64,000 nucleotides of DNA from Symsagittifera roscoffensis (Eukaryota > Xenacoelomorpha > Acoela > Convolutidae): assembly GCF_963678635.1 (NCBI RefSeq), contig NC_087070.1, positions 12,992,539-13,056,538 of the forward strand, in the 5' to 3' direction. Below the pieces are notes generated by a model. The model saw only the letters and a program-made list of their open reading frames with translations. It had not been told where the DNA came from and did not search any database. A program made the position numbers and the translations under genes. Every line of letters begins with the position of its first letter. The stretch's first letter is position 1. Of the stretch, positions 42,032 through 52,496 are shown in pieces.

Positions 42032-42616
42032 GTGGTCAAGTTCGGGGAACCGGTATTGATGGGCAACGGGCTGGATGAAAAAGCAAGAAAGGAGTTGCTG
42101 AGCAAGATGGTAAAGTTGAGGGTGACGCGACAGAAGACAAAGAATGATGAATGTAAAGACGGCTGTACTCTGAAGCAAAAAACTGATGATAAAGTGATTA
42201 AAGTTAAAGGGGAGGATAAGTTTAAGACTAGTAATATGATTAAAAGTACTAATATCCTTAAGGCTGGATCAAGGGGGAGGCAAGAGTTCGAAGGGTCGGA
42301 CCGGGACAAAGAGTTCGAATCAGTGATGATAGTGAAGACGCCCCCTAACAAAGGTATGAAGTCTCGAAAGAGGAAACGGGAGGTAGAGGAGTTGAGCAGC
42401 CCGTCGGCGGATGCTGTCTCTGAAAAGAACTTGAGGAAGACTGCCCCTATGATTCTAGCGCAGTGGAAGACTGCAGCCTACAAGAGTAGCTCCGAACCAA
42501 GTAAGCTAGCCGAAGTGGTGAAAGAGATAGAGGTCTCGACAAGTCTGGCAACGGAAGAAGATTTCAAACCTCAGAAGGCAGGCTCGAAAAAGGGTTCGAC
42601 GAATGGACAAACATGA
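42032..42616 (+). CDS. Element 1 accessory ORF E, Lys-rich, unrecognised
   Basis: 194 residues, Lys-rich with a basic cluster GMKSRKRKREVEELSS typical of nuclear localisation signals. The local sequence of 42120-42270 is low-complexity (K/T/D/V), and no counterpart exists in element 2. It may be the C-terminal part of ORF D, as only 65 bp separate them. Confidence 0.4.
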   Translation: MVKFGEPVLMGNGLDEKARKELLSKMVKLRVTRQKTKNDECKDGCTLKQKTDDKVIKVKGEDKFKTSNMIKSTNILKAGSRGRQEFEGSDRDKEFESVMIVKTPPNKGMKSRKRKREVEELSSPSADAVSEKNLRKTAPMILAQWKTAAYKSSSEPSKLAEVVKEIEVSTSLATEEDFKPQKAGSKKGSTNGQT

Positions 42617-42649
42617 AAAGTGGATGTTGGCAAACAGTGGATCTCGAGC

Positions 42650-45470
42650 GAATATTAGGCTATTGGCAAGCAAGTGACCAGCGACCTTCTTGAGAAGAAT
42701 GCGACAAGGAATACGGCTCGACCTTGGTGGGTGGCCCTAGAGACGATGAAGGAATTGGAGGACTGTCTGAAGAAGCTCGATCATGGGGTGTCCCGCAAGC
42801 GTCGCAACTGGGCTACTCAATAAAAAGCTGAGGTCAACAAGTTAGAATTGGAAAGTCAGCTAAAGCGGACTTGGCAGAGCTTGTTGCGGGATTACTTTGA
42901 GGAGGCGATGAGAACACCCTCGTCCGCATTGCCTCTGATGGCAAATCCCTTCGCTAGAACAGCGGGGCAGCTGATGTTCGCGTGGAGCCTAGTGGGAATA
43001 GAATTGGAGGTGTTGACTTCACATGATAAATTGAAATTGGGCAACGAAAGCCTAGAAGTCTACTAGATGTTGGTACAACATTTCGCGAGAGATAATTCCG
43101 GTCTGAGTCTGGCGAGAAGGAAAGATGCCACTTGTTTCTTGAGGTGGATAATGTCCTTAATGACTAATAGTACCGTCCAAGCGTGTCATCAGAAGGCCAG
43201 GGGGAGCAAATTCATGGAGAGAAGAGTCTCCACCGTCATACTGAACGTGTATCAGAGTACGGGGATCGAGAAGGAAGATGACTCGAGGCAATCCCTAGAG
43301 AATCATGGGAAACTTGATGAAATACGAAGATTCCACAACAAGAAATCGCAACTTGGCCTTGGCTGAGGATTACTCGAGACCCAATAAAAAGGGAGAATAT
43401 CAATACGTGCCTGGAGTGATGGGAATAGCGTACAACCCTTTCTTGAATTCAGAGGCCGGGAGCGCTCACAGGAATCACGAGGTGACGGAGCTATTGACGT
43501 TTTGGACGGAGAAGATAATCATGATTGTTTTCAATGGAGAGGGAGAAACCGAGCTTAGGCCTGCTACTTGAGGCGACACGCAAGGTGATAAGGGGAACGC
43601 GCTCGAGCAAGAGAGTGGAATTCAGAATAGGGAATGGAAATGGCATGATGACTACAAATTTGGGAACGGTTTGGAAAATGCTGAGACCCTCCTGGTGTCC
43701 ACATCACCATGCGAGATTGATTGAAGAAGTCACGGAACGAGTGAGGCTAACACCAGCAAAAGATGAGGACCTGGGAAATTTTGCACTTGGGAATCTTAAC
43801 ACCAACGTGATACACAAATTGATCCTACCACAGAGTAAAGAGTCGGGCGAAACAACGAGTAAGCTTGGATCAGTAAAGAAGTTGGAACCTGGCAGCTGTC
43901 TTGACTTGACATGCGAAGGCGGAGGGCACACCTGTGATGGACGATCATGTGTCAGAATACAATCTTTCCAGAGAGAAGACCTGGTCGCTTGGTTTGGCGA
44001 CATAACAGAAAGAGAGAAGAGCGAGGTGCAGATAGTGGCTGAGTGCTATACGAACACTATAGTGAATATAGCAACGGCGCTGGGGTTCTTCTCTAGAATG
44101 TGTAGTCTGCAATCACTGGAGATGCTGGAGTCTGAACACCATTTGGTGACTGCGTTAAGCGTGGAGTCGTGGCCGGGGGCGTTGCAAACCACCCAGAAAC
44201 ATATCAGAGGGTGGAAGACTGGTCTAGAGGCGGAGATGGGATTTCCCGTGAGCAAAGCTTATGGTCTGTCTGTAAATGCAAAGTCTTGGTGGGATCAGTA
44301 ATGGCCAACCTATGTGGGAGCCACTATCCATTGCACATGGCAATGGTGGAGGTATCCAGCCAAAGGATACTAGTGGATAAGACCTTCTCGGTAGCCAAGT
44401 GCGTACGACTGGCTCGAATGTCGCATCATTCACATAGGCTGTTGAGGAAGATCCTGGGAACGGTGCCAAGGGCACAAAGAGATGACTTGAGTGAGATCTG
44501 CGGAGAAGAACTCTTGAGCTTAGAAGGCGAAAACACGAGTGATTTTGAGAGACAGAATGCCATCGGGAAGCCGATGAATAGTGTCCCAGCGCAGGAGGAA
44601 AACGATATGACGCACGAGAAAGTGATGGAACTAGAGTCTCTGCTGGAAGCCTCGGGAGAACGCAATCTCCGAAGCATAGAGATTACACATAGGGAATGCT
44701 CAAGCCATTGCTTGGTACAGACAGTGTGGTACCCGGAGCGTTCAAACCTCTGTTTAGTGTGGAAGAAATTCGGTCAATCGGGTTATCCGATCATCAGCAG
44801 AAGGTGATCATCTTGGTAGTAAGTACGATGTTGGCGTTACGATGGATCGAGGAAAATATAACGAAATATAGGGATTCGAAGACACCAACGGCGGAATCGA
44901 TTTACGCTATCGATTATAGCAGAAGACTTGAGTTGTTCGAGACGGCGTGCAAGGTGTTTGCCATACCCATCGAGATCAGGCACGTATGGAGCCGCGTGAG
45001 GTTCTTCCCGTGGTTTCGAGCGACGTTGACGTCTTGGCTGTACATGGTGACGAAAGATCCAATGAAGAAATATCAAAAGGAATATCGACAGTTCCTGGCA
45101 GAAATAGGACCGGAAGCCTTCAAGAGACCTCTGCTGACCCATCGAAACGCGATCACGACAGGTTGGAAAAGAGTTGGTAGGGTGTCTAGAGACAATACCA
45201 AAGCAAGAGAATCGATACTGGAGGAGGACTTGGCGAAGAACGTGAGCTTGAGCCTGCACAATTCCTTTTGCTTGAACAGGGAATTGAAAGTGAAAGGTTT
45301 ACTAAATCAGGCAATGAGGTTGCAGGAGCAGAAGGAGTGGATGCGATCCTTCGAGCAATTGAAAAATTGGAAAAATCGTGATCAGCTCTGATGATGAGGA
45401 AGCGCTGCTAAGGCAGATCACGGTGTCAAATTCATCGGGCCCTAGCACTTCGAAGGCTAGGAACACGAAG
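42650..45470 (+). pseudogene. Element 1 accessory ORF F, long, frameshifted
   Basis: Successive frames 42848-43366, 43525-44301, 44301-44700 and 44696-45391, ending at a TGA at 45468, look like one protein of more than 900 residues broken by indels and stops (TAA near 42822, TAG 43064). A Cys/His cluster (SCLDLTCEGGGHTC...SCVR) lies at about 43900-43955. The C-terminus SLSLHNSFCLNREL matches the C-terminus of the element 2 accessory region (48.8 kb). No family recognised. Confidence 0.45.
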
Positions 45471-45735
45471 TGAGCAGGAAGCGCTATGTGGGTTTCTTGA
45501 GTCTTGAGAGGGAAAGAAGGGGCTCGAGTGTGAACTCGAATGAAATCGAGGTCACGAAAAATAAATTTTGCGGAAACAAAATATTGTTATTAATACGCTA
45601 TAATTACTATATAAATCAAAATGTTGCATGACAATTTCCTGATTGGATAGGACAAAAGAAGTTTTAATCATAAGCTTCAAAAGCGGAGATTTAAGGTGCA
45701 GGCATATGAAAATTTTGCTTGCTGTTACATGATAA

Positions 45736-46603
45736 TGTGACATTTTTGCATGGTTGTGAATTTTGAGGAATACGAACTACGTAATTTTGGGGTGAAATGT
45801 AAATTTTCAAAAATTCGAATTGGACATGTCAAGCTCAAGTATCTCGCGACAACTGAAAATATCAGAGAAATAAGATCAGAACAACTGAATTACAATTGCG
45901 GGAAAGTACTTGAAAAAAGCAGCGGGAATTTGCTTTTCGCAATTTCCAGATATAAATCAAACGCGAGTAGAGCTGTCCTATCCTGAAAAAGGAGAACAAG
46001 CGATTGCAAAAGAAGAACATATTTATTCGAAGTGAACCATAGTGAAACCTCAGTAGAAAAATGACAGCTGGGGTGTCCCAATGGTCCAGTTCCAAAACTT
46101 AGTTCTTGAGTCAAAACTTATTTTCCTTGCTGGAATTCATTAATAGCAAACTTCTCAAGTTATTATACTTAATGCTAGAGTTACTGATTAATTTAGTTAT
46201 CCCACTTCTCGAGTGCGCCGATATGTGAGTACTCAATTTAGTTTTCTTGAGTGTTTTTTTATGATTGTTATGTTGAGGTAAGGAGAGTTTTAGGTTGAAC
46301 CATCTGAAATGGATCAAAATTTCACTGTCTAGTAAAAAGTAACTGTACGGATTGTTCCGACCCTGCTTTTAACGGCGTTCGCGTATTTTGGTTATTTTGA
46401 GACCTGAGTATGGGGACGTATTTTTTTTTCTAGAGTGAGGGATAATTTGGTAGTGGCCTTTAAGCTGTAACGGGTTTTTTGTCTCATGTCGCAAGTGAAT
46501 CGAATTGGCTCCGACCGCTCGAGGTAGAAAAACACAAGAGATAGTGTCCCTGACTCGTGAACCAATGGTTATAGGGCCTATTTAACTTTTTGGGCGACTG
46601 TTA
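45736..46603 (+). repeat. Element 1 3' LTR (inferred)
   Basis: From 45764 onward this matches 26541-27402 closely. The first ~28 bp (starting TGTGAC) match the 5' LTR start only weakly. It ends ...GCGACTGTTA, followed by CAATC, the candidate target duplication. A purine-rich run at 45506-45522 is about 230 bp upstream, not adjacent, so the polypurine tract is unassigned. Confidence 0.65.
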
Positions 46604-46608
46604 CAATC

Positions 46609-46890
46609 AATTATCAGTGAAAAGCAGGGTCAGAATATTCTAGAATTTTTAATTTTCAAACTTTCGAATAGCGACAGAATATTTCCCGGAAACTTAGAAA
46701 ACTGCCATAGACAAGACAAAAACTTAGAAACTTAGAAAACAACCGGATAGACAAGACGAGAATCAGTCGGCAAACGAAAGAAAAGTGACAATCACGCAAG
46801 ATAAGACGCGTATAGGGAGCCGTTAAGAAGAAAAGTGGCTTCAATGGGATATCAGGAGCGGATCAGGACCCTACCGCGCCACGAGATTGT
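46609..46890. repeat. S2 repeat copy (right flank of element 1)
   Basis: Matches S1 (25560-26425 minus the MITE): AGGGTCAGAAT.TTCTAGAATTTT, then ATAAGACGCGTA and GGAGCGGATC blocks. It lacks the hAT MITE and is the sequence into whose left edge element 1 inserted. Confidence 0.65.
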
Positions 46891-48600
46891 AACATTCGCC
46901 CGGAAGTACATATCGACGGAAAATAGCGCTAAGCTATAAAACGACTGGCTGGCGTCTAAACAGAGCTCTACATGCTTTTCACCGTCTCAACCAAAGCCAG
47001 TTCTTTTGGTGGTCTTTCTAACATCGGGTCGACAAAAACGTTACTGTTCTCCGGCTTCGACCAGAACGCTCAAATTAACGTACTTACTTGCAAAATTAGT
47101 GAGCTCATGGCTGGGTCTCAGTATCCCCAGACCACGAGGTCACTCCTAAAAACAGGGCTACTACTATTTGTTATATTACTATTGTTTTTGTTCAGTAGAT
47201 AAAAATCATCATCTCCATCGAAGATGGATAAACCCTTTCCCTTTACTCCTGGCTTTTCATCGTCAGAAAATGATTTCAGATGTTATATAAATTCAATTCA
47301 GGACATAATCAGGAAGCTAAAAGTTTGTATAAAATGGTTTAAATTCAAGTCCCGAGACCCCTCCGGATTCCTGAATCCGGGAAAATGACACCCTTATTTC
47401 CTCTCCGGAAGGCTTGTTTCCACCCTGCAACGTTAGCGTGAATGGCCTTGCAACGATTGTAGCGACACAATCGTTGCAACTCGGAGCGGTCTCTGCTGAC
47501 ACTCTGTCGTGTTTCTCTACTTATCGTCGTTTTTCTCACAACAGTCGTGGTTCTTGTTTTCGCAACGTCTATTGTTGTTCTGTATTTGTTTTGGATTTTT
47601 TTCAAAATGGCCGTTTTTGACGTTTCTCAGAAGTGTGACGACACAACTCGAATTTTTAAAATTTAAAATTTTCCGAATCCTTTAACCTTCACAATTTGAC
47701 TAATCGTCTGAATAACACTGTTAATCCTCTAAAACTGCTAATTCGGAAGGTTAGCTGCTAGCCCTTCGTAACTGTCTTTTCGTCAATTCTGGTCGAATGT
47801 TACATACTCCCCGGACAGCCCGGTCAATGTCCCCATTGAATCTCGTAGTCTTCGTAAAAATGGTACAGTGCCATCGAACAGAATTTACAAAATGCAATAA
47901 ATCACTTTTATCCACGTCATATTGACTCACCGCAGAATATAAATGGCATCATACTACATCACTATAGCCTTACAAATCTTTCATTAATCTGCACTTTCGA
48001 GGATACGACTTAAGATAAAACATTTTTTCTGACTTCCAATGTCAATGCCCTGATTTAAAACTTTTTCTCCTAGGTTTTAAAATGTGTTAGTTTGCAGGAC
48101 AATCCTGCCAACCAACAAGCTAAAATTATCCTACTATGCTTCTTCCCTTTGGAAATTTTATTTGTTATTGGTCCTGAATATTAAAATTAAGGAACTCTGT
48201 GGTTAGAAAGAACCATGAAACAGTATTCCTCTTCAAGAGATTACCCAAGCCTTTCATGTCAACACAAAGTGATCAGTTGTCCTATTTGACTAAAAACAAT
48301 CATGCAGGCTAGAATATTTAAATATACTCTTCACTCAAGCCTTTCTAAATAAATATTAAGTGTCTCTAAAGCCACTAACTAAAATCAAATGCTAATTTAT
48401 AATTGCAACAAATTCTTTAAATTTCAAAACTCAACTAAATATTTTCTTTCAGTTTCAATTACAATTTGGTTGCTTAATTTTTGTCACACATACAAAACAA
48501 TTCTGAGTTTCAACTTCTTCTCTTTCGTCACTTCTTTGTTTCTTCTTTTTTCGTCGTTTAGAAGTTCTAAAACTTCTAAATTCTTCTAGTTTCGTTTCTT
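46891..48600. other. Inter-element region without recognised genes
   Basis: AT-rich. A TATAAAA at about 46936 precedes a 76-residue frame (46972-47202) with a hydrophobic C-terminus, which I cannot support as a gene. It contains a perfect 13-bp inverted repeat at 47448-47479. No transposon remnants recognised from 47500 to 48450. Confidence 0.4.
47448..47479. repeat. Perfect 13-bp inverted repeat with 6-base loop
   Basis: TTGCAACGATTGT, loop AGCGAC, ACAATCGTTGCAA. It could form an RNA hairpin or be a protein-binding palindrome. No associated gene. Confidence 0.85.
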
Positions 48601-48619
48601 TTTGCATCTTGTTCTTCGG

Positions 48620-49181
48620 CCACTTGTCAATGCTCCATCTCCTCCTCCTGCGACATTGACTCTGCACTTTCAGTCTCTGTGTCTTGCAACACATTGGTAG
48701 CTATTCTGACGCTGCTGGAAGCAGTCCTGCAACACTTCTGCTCTTCTACCCTTTGTTTACAACAAGGTAGGAGGTCAACATAAATTCTCTGTTCCTGCAG
48801 AAGCTGTTGTGGAGACACAACGTCACTTTTCTCTCCAAATCTTCCTTGCGATCACGAAAGTGATCGTCGAAGTTGACGACTGTCATTTCTGGCTCCGATA
48901 TCTTTCCAAACAACAGATCTTCGCTCATGAGTTCTCTCAATACGTGCTGCTCACACCAGTTCATCACACTCCCCACTCCCGTCCACTGCTGATATGAGGT
49001 TCAGGTGCAGCATCGACCTCCTGTATTCTTCCACCTTAACATCAGGGAACGCAAACGTGACTGCTGATCCATAGATTACCGTCACAAACTCCGTGGCTCC
49101 TCCGATCAACGGTAAGGGATCGGTCCTCATAGCCAAGCATAGATCCTTTAGCAGGGACATGCCCCCGACATGTCGTCTCAC
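48620..49181 (-). pseudogene. Element 2 accessory ORF C, C-terminal part
   Basis: Frames 48951-49181 and 48746-48976 continue the 49185-50228 protein: MSLLKDLCLAMRTDPLPLI, GSAVTFAFPDV, VMNWCEQHV and DLLFGKISEPEMTVVNF. They then jump to VTLCLHNSFCRNREF, which in element 1 lies 4.3 kb further on, at the end of ORF F. Small frames at 48455-48818 (Lys/Arg-rich) follow. A frameshift near 49180 is present. Confidence 0.6.
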
Positions 49182-49184
49182 GTC

Positions 49185-50228
49185 TTACTCCCTCTCAATC
49201 GTCTCATCCTCTCCTGTTCCAGAGCGATTCTGCTGCAGGAGGAACTGGATAAGGGTATGTCTCAAATCTCTTATCTTGTTCCAAGAATCCGTGGCTTCCT
49301 TCACGTCGAGTTTCCCTACGTTCTCTCTAATCTGCTCTGGATAGCGCGTCAAATTCATCAGCCCTCCCAATTTTCCATGCGTTACTGCAATCAACGTTAG
49401 AAGTCCATCTAATCGCAGGTTTTGAATTCCCTCGGTGAGCAGCACAACCGGTCCATTTACAAAATTTTCTGCTCCAAACGTCACGAACAAGGCTAGTATT
49501 TCCACGATTGATACTTCCACTACTGATTGGAGGAATTCTTTTATCAAATATCGAGAGAGTTTTGGGTAGACTTTCGCCAAGAAGGACGCGGTCCATCCGG
49601 TTCCCAGCCCTTCCAGCATGCTATCAGTCCGTTCAAAGCCTTCTTCCCCCTTCACATTCTGAGTCCAGAAAGTTTCCAGGGTAACTTCGCTTACTCTGTT
49701 TACAAACTCGGCTGCCTTTTCCTCAGCATTTTCGGCCAGGTTCACCTCCTTCACTAGGTAGGCATGGATCTTCCTGATCATCACTGGGACTTGCTCAAAA
49801 GCATCCGCACCCAATGCCGCTACTCGAGGAGTTAGGTGTAGCCACTGGTTAGCGTCTGGTTTGGTTCTCAAAACCATCGCCTCCAAGTGAGCTCTGGTAT
49901 TCTTGGAGTTCTTTCTTCTCTCTCCTTCCTCCTTTATGTCCATTCTTCGGAACCATAAATCATTCGACATTGTCACAATTACTCGATGGTCGTCATCTAT
50001 TCCTGGCTTCAACTTGAGCTGTCGACTGAAGTTGGATAGTTCAAATCCCAGCACCTCGTCCAACACTAGCATGTGTAGTGAATGGTCCTTGACTCCTCTC
50101 ATCGCATTCGAGATATCCGACCACACCGCAGGTAGTTCAGCCCTGAGTGGTCTCAGATTCTCCATTTCTATCTCGCGATTTGGGGCGATTTGGGGCTTTC
50201 CCTTCCGAGAGCAAAGCCACAATCGCAT
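49185..50228 (-). CDS. Element 2 accessory ORF C, conserved unrecognised protein
   Basis: A 347-residue open frame. Colinear with element 1 39967-40560: FEQVPVMIRKIHAYLVKE, VNRVSEVTLETFW, and GIQNLRLDGLLTLIAVTHGKL. Its N-terminal ~130 residues (LPAVWSDISNAMRGVKDHS, VIVTMSNDLWFRR) have no counterpart in element 1. Predicted mostly helical; no transmembrane or catalytic motif recognised. Ends at a frameshift into the next segment. Confidence 0.6.
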   Translation of the reverse strand: MRLWLCSRKGKPQIAPNREIEMENLRPLRAELPAVWSDISNAMRGVKDHSLHMLVLDEVLGFELSNFSRQLKLKPGIDDDHRVIVTMSNDLWFRRMDIKEEGERRKNSKNTRAHLEAMVLRTKPDANQWLHLTPRVAALGADAFEQVPVMIRKIHAYLVKEVNLAENAEEKAAEFVNRVSEVTLETFWTQNVKGEEGFERTDSMLEGLGTGWTASFLAKVYPKLSRYLIKEFLQSVVEVSIVEILALFVTFGAENFVNGPVVLLTEGIQNLRLDGLLTLIAVTHGKLGGLMNLTRYPEQIRENVGKLDVKEATDSWNKIRDLRHTLIQFLLQQNRSGTGEDETIERE

Positions 50229-51089
50229 ACACGAACTTTAGTCCATCCGGGAGACTTGCATACCCCGGAGACAACGCGAACACGGCTCTCGGTGTTATCT
50301 TGGTGAAGGAACCTTCTTTTAGGGTATCCAATACTTCATCCATTGAGTCGAGAATAACTTTTATCGCTAGCCATACAGCGGCTTCGGCTGTCGTAGGCTC
50401 TCAGAGTCTGCTCAGGAAACCTCTGCTATGTAGACGGTCATTGATGCCAGCGAACACAATTATGATTGGGTTCATATCTGTTTGCCTTTTCACTCCGATC
50501 GCCATCGACACGGATTGTGTTAGGTCCAGGTAGACCGCTGCCAACATTATTACGTCAGACCAAAACAGAGACTTGGAGGTATATACGAAGTCTGAATTCG
50601 CGACTATCATGATTTTAGTCTACCTCAATTCATGCCTTGTCATATGCAGCAAAGATGGTCTCATTTATCTTTATCGCCTACAACCCACCGTATCTCTGAA
50701 CATCACCTTCCTGATTCACTTGTTCGGGTACGCTCTTTCTTTCACATGGCCAGGGGGTCCTTTCATCTGCCTGAACGTTTTCACATGTTGTCCAATCGGC
50801 GCGCTCGTTATCAGGAATCTTCCAGTCTCTCTTCTCGATTTCCTTCATCGTGATTCAGTTTCACGTCTTGCAACGGGCTTGCATTCACTGGGCCCATTGT
50901 ATTGTTTGAGGGCAGTCCCTCTAGGTCGGCAAACCTCAAGGCAGTTGTAGAGCTGAAGTTTATGCCAGCAGCTATCAACCAGTCCACTCCTGTTATCGAT
51001 AAAAGTCCGCTGATAGATAACCTCGCTCCATTCAGCATCCTCATGGCATCTGCTGCAAAACTCACCGTCTGAAGATTCAGTTTCATCAC
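50137..51089 (-). pseudogene. Element 2 accessory region with second SGNH-like block
   Basis: Frames 50811-51089, 50401-50610 and 50137-50343. The middle one contains MNPIIIVFAGINDRLHSRGF, a hydrophobic strand followed by G-x-N-D, the layout of SGNH block III. The segments after it (FTKITPRAVFALSPGYASL) could continue the fold. Block I and the D-x-x-H are not seen, owing to frameshifts. This stretch is absent from element 1. Confidence 0.45.
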
Positions 51090-51136
51090 ATCATCCTTAT
51101 ATGTGTGCCAGGGAGAAGATATGGGTCTCGACCACG

Positions 51137-52277
51137 TCAGAGAGCTCCTGTTTGGGCATCGCCACTCTCGACTGTACTCTTCGTCTCTGATCTCGTATCC
51201 GATCTAGAGGTGCTGGTCGTCCCCACTGTCGGATTGACAGGCCCTATTCTTCGTCTAGGATTGATGGTTCTTCTCAAGGGCGCTTCCCCCAATCGATCTT
51301 GAAAGTCCGTTCTTTGCCCGGGTTCGCTAGAGCTTTGCGGCTTATAGATAGTCACGGCTGGGACCGCTCCCAGACGTGTTTTTAAGTAAGGAGGCACAAA
51401 TGTTGAAAGTGCTGGTTTATTCGATGTCTCTTCCTTCTTCAGCACTCCTGTGTCAAAGAATTCTACTTCCATTTCATCTAGTCGCTCTTGGAACACTCTG
51501 TTCAACCAAGCTTGTCCCTCGATGCTGTCAAAGTGGGTTAGTAGTCAGTCTGGCCTGATCCATAGCTCTCCGCTCATGCTCAATGTCCCTTCCGGCATTC
51601 CGACTTGCAAGATTCCTCAGGATGTTGTTCCACCCGATTGCTCCTTCATTATGTCTCCTCCCTGCCGCTGTCAACATCTTCGTGCTCATTAGTACAGTGC
51701 AGACGGTCACTACCGCGCAGTTGAACTTCTGCCAGAGAGTAGTGAACAGGCACACCATGATCGATTCCCATAGTGCCTCTTCCTCATCTGAGCTTCTCGA
51801 GATGTTTTTTGTCCCTACTAGGATCATCTGGGGACTACCTGGGTTCATCAGCTCCACCATCCGAAATAACTGGGCTATCGTCACGCCTCCAAGCGCCATC
51901 ACCGTGGTGATCCAGGAAGAAACCAAATTTTGGAGCACTCTGACCAAGCTGTCCCCTAGTATCAGATGTGATGTCCCAAGTGGCGGTTGCTGCAGGTTTA
52001 CTGCTGGGTTCCAGGTCGCTCGATTGAAGCAGGCTCTCGAATACGTATCCGGAACTCCTGTGAAGTTATACTTCAACTGATTGTTCTTCTGTACATCAAT
52101 CACTCGGGACACTTTCTTCGCCGGCATCTTTCGTGTCTTCCTGTCTGGGCCTTTTGAGCTCCTCATTGGTAGCGTTGCATCGCTAACTCCCTCTTTGGTC
52201 ATTACGTCTTGGGAGAGTTGGATTCTGCCCGTGTCGTTTCTCCACCTCATCACTCTCATATTCGGGCGGCCTAGCAC
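51137..52277 (-). pseudogene. Element 2 SGNH-domain ORF, frameshifted
   Basis: Frame 51528-52277 contains HLILGDSLVRVL (block I GDS intact), MALGGVTIAQLF (block II) and LVGTKNISRSS (block III, GTKN instead of GSND, Asn kept). A frameshift near 51530 leads to THFDSIEGQAWLNRVFQ, the counterpart of GIHFDRPRGVEWLNNVFQ in element 1. The His is kept but the block V Asp is not evident. The Ser/Pro-rich tail 51137-51505 follows. The coiled coil present in element 1 is missing. Confidence 0.7.
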
Positions 52278-52496
52278 TCATCTTTCTCCATATGCTGCAA
52301 TCAAAAGGACTTCCGTGGGGCGGTCCCCGCGGTTGTCAAGCCCCAAGATGTTTATCAAGGCGGTCAGCAACATGACTACCTCTGGGTCCTCCAGAGCGAA
52401 GTCTCGATCTATTAGCCGACGATAGATCGCATGTACCATCGGTCCTACATATGCCTCTGCCAGGTCCATCAATTCATCCAAGTTGAAACTGTCCAT
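52278..52496 (-). CDS. Element 2 small ORF preceding the SGNH frame
   Basis: 72 residues: MDSFNLDELMDLAEAYVG, YRRLIDRDFALEDPEVVML, PTEVLLIAAYGE. The second half matches the N-terminus of the element 1 SGNH protein (YRRLRDLDYTQVDERMAVML), so this is the N-terminal piece of the same gene, separated by one stop. The upstream 460 bp are AT-rich and non-coding, so this ORF probably starts a separate transcript or cistron. Confidence 0.6.
   Translation of the reverse strand: MDSFNLDELMDLAEAYVGPMVHAIYRRLIDRDFALEDPEVVMLLTALINILGLDNRGDRPTEVLLIAAYGER

Larger units (their letters stand above)
26508..46603 (+). mobile_element. Element 1: ~20.1-kb Ty3/Gypsy-like LTR retroelement
   Basis: Directly repeated, closely similar ends (26508-27402 and about 45736-46603) bracket Gag, protease, RT, RNase H, integrase and a large set of downstream ORFs, all on the plus strand. 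CAATC at 26503-26507 and 46604-46608 is the candidate target duplication. Removing the element joins T2 to S2, reproducing the T1-S1 junction found at 25559. At 20 kb it is far longer than typical Gypsy elements (roughly 5-10 kb). Every major ORF has nonsense or frameshift damage. Confidence 0.75.

Noticed and set aside
45506..45522. GAGAGGGAAAGAAGGGG as a polypurine tract
   Set aside because: Lies about 230 bp before the inferred 3' LTR instead of next to it.
46972..47202. 76-codon frame after a TATA-like box
   Set aside because: Short, no homology recognised and no conserved neighbour; insufficient for a gene call.
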